The notes beneath the pieces were generated by a model. That model worked only from the letters and a program-made list of their open reading frames with translations. It ran no database searches and was not told the DNA's origin. Shown piece after piece: positions 1 through 3,830 of a stretch of 9,393 nucleotides of DNA. Origin of the DNA: an uncultured Lachnospiraceae bacterium. Its GTDB lineage: Bacteria; Bacillota; Clostridia; Lachnospirales; Lachnospiraceae. The DNA lies in contig CAJUFL010000088.1 of assembly GCA_910585605.1 (NCBI GenBank), positions 1-9,393 of the forward strand, given 5' to 3'. The translations under genes were made by a program, and so were the position numbers. The stretch's first letter is position 1; every line of letters begins with the position of its first letter.

Positions 1-19
1 TCAGTTTCCCAAACCGCCT

Positions 20-462
20 TTATGTAGCTGTAAAACATTCAGAATTTAATTCAAAACAATACCCGACTTCCCGTACACACCGAATGACAAAACTGCCCTC
101 CGGCAATAACCTGCCTATCTTTTCACGCAAGTTATGGACATGGCAGGCTATGGTATTGTTTGCATTCCCAAAAGCCTCCTCCTTCCATATTTTTTGATAT
201 ATCTGGTCATAGTAAGAACTCGTCCCTTATTTGCCGTAAATAAGCAGAGAATGTCATATTCTTTTGCCGTCAGGCTGATTGCCTGATTGTCACAATATAC
301 TTTTCGATGAGCCGGGTCAATTTCCAATCCAGGAAGTGATAGTACCGGCTCATACTTTAACCACAAAAGTTCAATGTCCGGATGATTTTTCAGTTTTTCC
401 AATATCTCATCAATGATTGGAACACCCCTTGCGCCGGACTCAATTATTAATACACGTTCGAT
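20..462 (-). pseudogene. Frameshifted stand-alone winged-helix (OmpR/PhoB-type) regulator
   Basis: A DNA-binding winged-helix domain is split across two frames. The upstream frame encodes a short N-terminal segment, then LEIDPAHRKVYCDNQAISLT and AKEYDILCLF, which match the first half of an OmpR/PhoB effector domain. It then derails near 210-213 and stops at 148. Shifting frame there restores YDQIYQKIWKEEAF, the recognition-helix region NTIACHVHNLREKI and the wing FVIRCVREVGYCFEL, ending at a TAA at 20-22. One lost base between ACT and ATG explains this. There is no receiver domain, so if intact it would be a stand-alone DNA-binding protein of about 147 residues. A good AGGAGG lies just upstream of codon ATC at 460-462, where MERVLII would be expected, so the start codon may also have mutated. 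An in-frame ATG at 526-528 exists but lies inside the flavodoxin remnant and has no fitting RBS. The target and function are unknown. Confidence 0.75.
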
Positions 463-497
463 TCTACCACCTCCTACTATTATTATCAAAATTATCT

Positions 498-740
498 TTA
501 TTTTGATAGCCCCGTATCGCTCAGCCATTCTTCAATTGTTCCTCTTGAAGTCTCACCTGCAAATCTCTTGCCTTCAAGCCATTCTGTAGAATCAGAACAC
601 AAAGAATGAAGATTATCTGCACTGGAACCAATACCGCTACTATGGGAAGTACAGAACGGAATAATTGTTTTTTCTGAAAAGTCGTAGCTTTCCAAAAAAG
701 TACTGATAATCCGGGGAGCCTGCCCATGCCAGATAGGATA
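498..740 (-). pseudogene. Flavodoxin 3' fragment (copy A)
   Basis: The translation carries the C-terminal half of a flavodoxin: YPIWHGQAPRIISTFLESYD, then FSEKTIIPFCTSHSSGIGSS (the second FMN-contacting loop region), then an ending of the type TSRGTIEEWLSDTGLSK. The N-terminal half, with the phosphate-binding loop near the start of flavodoxins, is missing. Upstream, the frame continues through about 16 residues that do not resemble the family and reaches an ATG at 786-788, but no FMN-binding protein could be made. About 80 of the usual 140-180 residues remain. The stop at 498-500 lies about 35 nt before the presumed start of the winged-helix pseudogene, so the two were probably cotranscribed. 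A second fragment, cut at the same 5' point, lies at 3572-3654. Confidence 0.75.
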
Positions 741-749
741 TTCTTCTGT

Positions 750-767
750 CAAGTAAGGACTAAAAAA
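750..767. repeat. 18-nt exact repeat at flavodoxin truncation point, copy 1
   Basis: The plus-strand sequence CAAGTAAGGACTAAAAAA also occurs exactly at 3664-3681. In both places it lies about 10 nt beyond the position where flavodoxin homology stops (YPIW). It may be the edge of an ancestral insertion in a flavodoxin gene, or part of an attachment site. Only the identity and parallel placement are observed; the role is inferred. Confidence 0.6.
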
Positions 768-788
768 AATTGTTTTTCCATACTGCAA

Positions 789-983
789 TCATATCCAGAT
801 ATTCCACTATGAGGAATATCCTAAACCTAAGAGTTATGACCGCAAAACTTCCCTGTTCCAACTTTATTTTACTTCTGCCGCTCATTCAATGTCTAATACC
901 CATTTTAAATCCTTTATCATGCCTGTAAAGCATATATTGTATCATGTGGGAAACTAACAGGTAAATTTAACATTTTTCAACAT
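789..983. other. Non-coding stretch with an 8-bp inverted repeat
   Basis: No credible gene is visible between the flavodoxin remnant and the terminator of the toxin operon. The clearest structure is GATATTCC (798-805), a 7-nt gap, then GGAATATC (813-820): a perfect 8-bp inverted repeat that could be an operator or a small hairpin upstream of the flavodoxin remnant. Next to it on the minus strand, AACTCTTAGGTTTAGGATAT vaguely recalls a MerR-type promoter half-site, but the second arm is absent. The stretch is probably the old 5' regulatory region of the truncated flavodoxin locus. Confidence 0.4.
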
Positions 984-1018
984 AAAACAGCGGTTTTGAT
1001 CACTACACAAAACCGCTG
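984..1018 (-). terminator. Intrinsic terminator of the HTH-toxin-antitoxin operon
   Basis: CAGCGGTTTTG at 988-998 and CAAAACCGCTG at 1008-1018 form a perfect 11-bp stem with a 9-nt loop. On the minus strand the stem is followed by TTTT (984-987). It starts 35 nt after the stop of the antitoxin gene, as expected for the end of that transcript. The U tract is short, so termination may be moderate. Confidence 0.8.
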
Positions 1019-1053
1019 CTGATAGCATTTACCTTATTCGTCAAACAAACCTT

Positions 1054-1401
1054 CTAACATAAAATTGCTTGCTTCTGCCTGTCTGTTAAAAATGAGTTTA
1101 AGACAATATCTCCTTTCTGCTTCAAATAGAAATTAGCTTTTTCTTCAATTTCCTTTGAAACTTGTACATAGCAATTTGAATTTAGTAAAATCCTTCCATT
1201 ATTATCCACATCAAATTCAACAAAACGGTATTTGTCCATGCCAGATTTCAATGCTAAATCCACAACGATCTTTTCCCCACCTAAAGAAGGGGAGAACTTC
1301 ATTTCCGACAAATATGCACTTAACCTGATTTCATAGTCCAGAATGGTAATAATACCTATGTATTCTGGATCAGATATAGCGTGAAACGAATACTTTTCCA
1401 T
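1054..1401 (-). CDS. rnlB: RnlB/LsoB-type antitoxin
   Basis: This 115-residue protein lies directly downstream of the RnlA-like toxin, in the gene order of E. coli rnlAB. In that family the antitoxin binds the C-terminal domain of RnlA and blocks its RNase activity; phage infection removes the protection and lets the toxin cleave mRNA. Against E. coli RnlB (123 residues, recalled from memory) the matching core is GGEKIVVDLALKSG (residues 41-54), then YRFVEFDVDNNGRILL (58-73), where RnlB has a G-E-I-L-F-D-L pattern followed by N-R-F-V and G-R-I-M-L. The tail LTDRQKQAIL (105-114) also fits. There is no signal peptide or membrane segment, so it should be cytosolic. The start is supported by a long purine-rich RBS (AAGGAGGAGGGAGAGAGG) within the 33-nt gap after the toxin stop, stronger than the toxin's own RBS, which would favour antitoxin excess. 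Identification rests on context plus this remembered alignment. Confidence 0.8.
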   Translation of the reverse strand: MEKYSFHAISDPEYIGIITILDYEIRLSAYLSEMKFSPSLGGEKIVVDLALKSGMDKYRFVEFDVDNNGRILLNSNCYVQVSKEIEEKANFYLKQKGDIVLNSFLTDRQKQAILC

Positions 1402-1434
1402 ACCTCTCTCCCTCCTCCTTCTTATTTTGGAAAG

Positions 1435-2919
1435 CTAATACAGTGTATAATATTTGTTTACCAGCGTCAACCCTTTCAATAAATACTCCCTGGCATCATC
1501 AATACTTGTTATAACCGCTGTATCATAGTCATCCGCCGACCAGTGCGAATATTGATGCCTGACACCATGATACTCATTATACAGGTCATTTAAAAAGTCT
1601 GCCTGTGAAGCCGTCAATTTTTTTATATTATCTGATGAGCATTCATATCTTCCGCTGTCATTCTTTCTAAAATATCCAAAATTATTTTTCCCATTTTTAT
1701 CACAAGTATTCAGTTCCATTTTATCGCCCAGTATTTTGTGGAGATAATATTCATAAGCTCTGAAAATCGGCGTGATCAAAGAAGTATAATCCGGCATATA
1801 CCCGGTCAACATTGTATTATATACTGCTGATAGCAGATTGTTATAATGTTTTTCACTTCTCTTTTCGTTATAATTTGGAAGCAGCTCTTCAAATTTAATT
1901 TCAACTTCGTTTTGCGATATTGTCAATACATGTATATGGTTTAATGTTTCAATCACCGTCTGACCATTTTTCATCAGCTCTATCGCCAGAGAAATAATCT
2001 TCTGAAACAGCACCGACTGTTTCCCCTGTACATAAGAACGGCTATTGGAATAGCAGTTTATAACAACCCGGTTTCTGTTGTCCGATATAACCAAACGTTG
2101 TCTGTTTCCATTTACTGTAGTACAACTAACACTTATTGTCTTATTTGTTCCACCTGTCAATTCTTCATTTTCGCCATTTATAAGGTCAATAACTGCTTTC
2201 CAATCATCCGTAGAAAATCCTACAAAATAAATTGATCCATCGTCATAGGTTTTATATCCCTTTTCCAGCAATGAATTTTTTGCCAAAGCATCTGCCGCTT
2301 CGTTGTATTCTATCCCGGAATGTGCCGGAACCTTGATAAATTCAATCGAGATATAGGCCAGCTTCTCTTTAATAAAAGCAACATATTGCCGGGTCAGATC
2401 TTTTTTTGCCTTCCAGGCGCCATCTGCCCACTTTCCAATCCCTTCATAATCATAATATATGATGATTTTCCTTTTATTATATGCAATTGCCCATTTAACT
2501 GCTTCTTTGACGCCCTCTAATTCCGCTGCCACATTTCGAAATTCAATAAATTCCGGGCTTAATGTTTTGGTAAACGCTTTATATAACGGTGTCTGTATTC
2601 CTTTATCGTCTATCAATATGACCCCAAATCCTGCCTTTTCTTCTGCCGGATTATAACTCCCATCCACAAATGCGATCACCTCATCGCTCTTTAATGCCGC
2701 GAGCTTTTGATCTACCTGCAGATTAATGGAATCCACTGTTTCATCTTTTTCTATTATCTCATCTTCTCCTGCAATATACTTTTCTGCCTCTGCCAATGTA
2801 CCAAACGATTTATACTTTGCACCTGACACTCCTTTTATCTGTAACTCACATTCAGCCCAGGTTTCATATATCCCCGGCTTCATTCCAATTTTTACTGCAT
2901 AATACTTTTTCTTTGCCAT
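1435..2919 (-). CDS. rnlA: Viroplasmin-RNase H1-RnlA fusion toxin (HEPN ribonuclease)
   Basis: This 494-residue protein has three parts. Residues 1-50 are a viroplasmin-like module (KKKYYAVKIGMKPGIYETW, then YKSFGTLAEAEKYIAG), the usual N-terminal RNA/DNA-hybrid-binding domain of RNase H1. Residues 80-220 are a complete RNase H fold with the acidic set D86 (FVDGSYN), E133 (NVAAELEG), D157 (YYDYEG) and D210 (NEAADALAK), plus H200 (VPAHSG). Residues from about 225 to 494 resemble the repeat and C-terminal domains of RnlA/LsoA. These end in GVRHQYSHWSADDYDTA, whose R454-x4-H459 is the HEPN catalytic motif; E. coli RnlA is known as a HEPN RNase with R318 and H323. The RnlA N-terminal domain appears to be replaced by the RNase H part. 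The predicted action is mRNA cleavage during phage infection, restrained by the downstream RnlB-like protein. The start has AAGGGAGAAG a few bases upstream and follows the HTH gene after 12 nt, so they are cotranscribed. The domain calls for RNase H are firm; the RnlA call is strong but unaligned. Confidence 0.88.
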   Translation of the reverse strand: MAKKKYYAVKIGMKPGIYETWAECELQIKGVSGAKYKSFGTLAEAEKYIAGEDEIIEKDETVDSINLQVDQKLAALKSDEVIAFVDGSYNPAEEKAGFGVILIDDKGIQTPLYKAFTKTLSPEFIEFRNVAAELEGVKEAVKWAIAYNKRKIIIYYDYEGIGKWADGAWKAKKDLTRQYVAFIKEKLAYISIEFIKVPAHSGIEYNEAADALAKNSLLEKGYKTYDDGSIYFVGFSTDDWKAVIDLINGENEELTGGTNKTISVSCTTVNGNRQRLVISDNRNRVVINCYSNSRSYVQGKQSVLFQKIISLAIELMKNGQTVIETLNHIHVLTISQNEVEIKFEELLPNYNEKRSEKHYNNLLSAVYNTMLTGYMPDYTSLITPIFRAYEYYLHKILGDKMELNTCDKNGKNNFGYFRKNDSGRYECSSDNIKKLTASQADFLNDLYNEYHGVRHQYSHWSADDYDTAVITSIDDAREYLLKGLTLVNKYYTLY

Positions 2920-2931
2920 AACTTCTCCCTT

Positions 2932-3135
2932 TCATTTCCGAATCTCCAAAGTTCCTTTTTCCTCTTCAATACATATCTTGTACTTCATCAGGCGTAAAAG
3001 ATACTCTGGCATTCTTCTATTACCCAACTCCCATTCCTGCACTGTCCGGTATGGTATTTCAAAATATTCCGCAAACTCCCTGCGATTCATTCCTGTACTT
3101 TTACGCAAATCAACCAAAACATTTCTTGATTCCAT
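2932..3135 (-). CDS. Small XRE-like helix-turn-helix protein, likely operon regulator
   Basis: A 67-residue protein with one HTH: RREFAEYF (18-25) is the first helix and PYRTVQEWELGNRR (28-41) the recognition helix, in the layout of Cro/C1-type domains. The following LRLMKYK is common in short HTH proteins of Clostridia. It has no other domain. It is the first gene of the operon, 12 nt before the toxin, and sits directly downstream of a strong promoter that contains a palindrome (3175-3191), so autorepression of the toxin-antitoxin operon is the natural inference. E. coli rnlAB has no such gene, so it is an added component here. The RBS GGGAGAAGG is very close to the ATG. It could instead be an unrelated passenger HTH; the family is too general to tell. 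Confidence 0.8.
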   Translation of the reverse strand: MESRNVLVDLRKSTGMNRREFAEYFEIPYRTVQEWELGNRRMPEYLLRLMKYKICIEEEKGTLEIRK

Positions 3136-3167
3136 AACCTTCTCCCATTTCTTTTACCTTGCATCTT

Positions 3168-3196
3168 ATAATATCATACTCATTGCGTATGGTCAA
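3168..3196 (-). promoter_or_regulatory. Sigma-A promoter of the HTH-toxin-antitoxin operon
   Basis: On the minus strand TTGACC (3191-3196) and TATTAT (3168-3173) are separated by exactly 17 nt (3174-3190), each one mismatch from consensus. The -10 element ends about 30 nt upstream of the HTH gene start at 3135. It is the best vegetative promoter in the window. Confidence 0.8.
3175..3191. promoter_or_regulatory. Candidate operator palindrome inside the promoter spacer
   Basis: CATACTCATTGCGTATG has arms CATAC and GTATG around a 7-nt centre and fills the space between the -35 and -10 elements. A dimer bound here would block RNA polymerase. The HTH protein encoded just downstream is the obvious candidate ligand. 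Placement is observed; binding is inferred. A looser GGTCAA...TTGACC inverted pair (3191-3196 and 3212-3217) extends upstream of it. Confidence 0.5.
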
Positions 3197-3302
3197 TTCC
3201 CGTTATTAAACTTGACCACTGTATACCTGCCGCTATTCCTACCAATATCCATATCTCAAAAAATAAGGTATTACTCCAGTCCAAAGGAGCAGGCACTAAC
3301 AT
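3180..3302 (-). other. 40-codon open frame with a hydrophobic segment, possible relic
   Basis: The frame runs from ATG at 3300-3302 to TGA at 3180-3182. The middle, LFFEIWILVGIAAGIQW (residues 13-29), is hydrophobic enough to span a membrane, flanked by PAPLDWSN and ITGIDHTQ. There is no recognisable RBS upstream, and its end overlaps the promoter of the HTH gene. It could be the tail of a lost membrane protein gene left beside the recombinase relic, or chance. I do not recognise it and would not call it a gene. Confidence 0.2.
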
Positions 3303-3324
3303 TTATATAAGAGCTTCATCCAGT

Positions 3325-3571
3325 TCATACCGAATACACTTCAATATAGCCCAGAAATCTTCATATCATATTTAATCCCCCAAATGCTCTTTATACCTCC
3401 ACACAATCTCAATCCTGTTCCCAGATAAACAGCCACTTTTTCAATCAGCTTTTCCGTCATATCTCCGGTCAGTTCATTCTCTTCCAGAAATGCCATTGCC
3501 TATTCTGCTTTCCTCTTAGAACTGCCCTACATATTTTCCTCTGCTTCTTATGTCTGCTTAAGTGCCGCAAG
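3325..3571. repeat. Diverged direct repeat of the recombinase 3' end, copy 1
   Basis: This stretch parallels roughly 7070-7318 in the same orientation. Identity is high through the coding part (for example CCTCCACACAATCTCAATCC and TGTCTGCTTAAGTGCCGCAA occur in both) and through AATCTTCATATCATATTTA at and just past the stop codon. It then fades into short matches. At the other end homology stops sharply after GCCGCAAG. The two copies flank the DSR2-like gene. Confidence 0.85.
3372..3571 (-). pseudogene. Degenerate 3' end of a large serine recombinase
   Basis: This is a relic of the last 65 or so codons of a recombinase closely related to the intact one at 7118-8716. The frame begins LAALKQT, exactly as in the intact protein. 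It is broken by stops at 3548-3550, 3527-3529 and 3500-3502, and by a one-base loss in the GGGG run after VAVY. The readable part FLEENELTGDMTEKLIEKVA corresponds to FLEEDELTEDMKEKLIEKVV in the intact copy, and a TAA at 3372-3374 matches its stop. The catalytic, recombinase and zinc-ribbon domains are all gone. Upstream it is fused directly to a flavodoxin fragment at 3571/3572. It cannot be functional. Confidence 0.85.
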
Positions 3572-3654
3572 CGAAACCACTGTCTTTCCGGAAAAATCAT
3601 AGCTTTCCACGAAGGTGCTGACGATTCTCGGCACCTCTCCCCACCAAATGGGAA
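3572..3654 (-). pseudogene. Flavodoxin internal fragment (copy B), fused to recombinase relic
   Basis: The frame IPIWWGEVPRIVSTFVESYD followed by FSGKTVVS matches the same flavodoxin region as copy A (YPIWHGQAPRIISTFLESYD...). Its 5' side stops at the same place as copy A, next to the same 18-nt repeat. One base is missing at GAATTCCC compared with GAATATCC in copy A, which shifts the upstream frame. At its 3' side flavodoxin is cut after TVVS and continues in frame into LAALKQT of the recombinase relic, so this is a deletion or recombination joint. Only about 27 codons remain. Confidence 0.7.
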
Positions 3655-3663
3655 TTCTTCTAA

Positions 3664-3681
3664 CAAGTAAGGACTAAAAAA
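3664..3681. repeat. 18-nt exact repeat at flavodoxin truncation point, copy 2
   Basis: Identical to 750-767 and placed the same way, about 10 nt beyond the end of flavodoxin homology and before the cargo gene. Beyond its A-rich end the two loci diverge. Confidence 0.6.
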
Positions 3682-3830
3682 TTTTCTTTCTTAACTTCAA
3701 TAATTCAATAATACACATTCATTCCATGATAGAGAATTGATAAAAGCTATACAGTGTAAACTCTTGGTTTAATACTATAAATCTTTTCTCTTCTTTTTTG
3801 CAGGCTATATTTGAAATAATTTCTTCCCTT
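3682..3830. other. AT-rich non-coding gap downstream of the DSR2-like gene
   Basis: No gene is visible and no convincing intrinsic terminator. The small palindrome GAAATTATTTC just after the stop codon of the DSR2-like gene has no U tract. A MerR-like half-site (AACTCTTGGTTTAATACTATA, plus strand, near 3756) is seen without a partner arm. How transcription of the large gene ends is not evident. Confidence 0.4.

Noticed and set aside
521..727. 68-codon minus frame inside flavodoxin copy A
   Set aside because: It is an alternative frame of the recognisable flavodoxin segment.
2978..3310. 110-codon plus-strand frame across the HTH gene and its promoter
   Set aside because: It lies opposite the well-supported HTH gene and promoter, has no RBS, and its composition is that of an antisense shadow.
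3469..3666. 65-codon minus frame across the scar
   Set aside because: It is an out-of-frame reading of the flavodoxin fragment and recombinase relic; the homologous frames explain the DNA better.
3745..3785. Possible MerR-type operator (AACTCTTGG...)
   Set aside because: Only one arm is present and no MerR gene is in the window; the resemblance is too weak to annotate as a site.
3821..3830. Terminator after the DSR2-like gene
   Set aside because: The only nearby palindrome has a 5-bp AT stem without a U tract, so it was not called.
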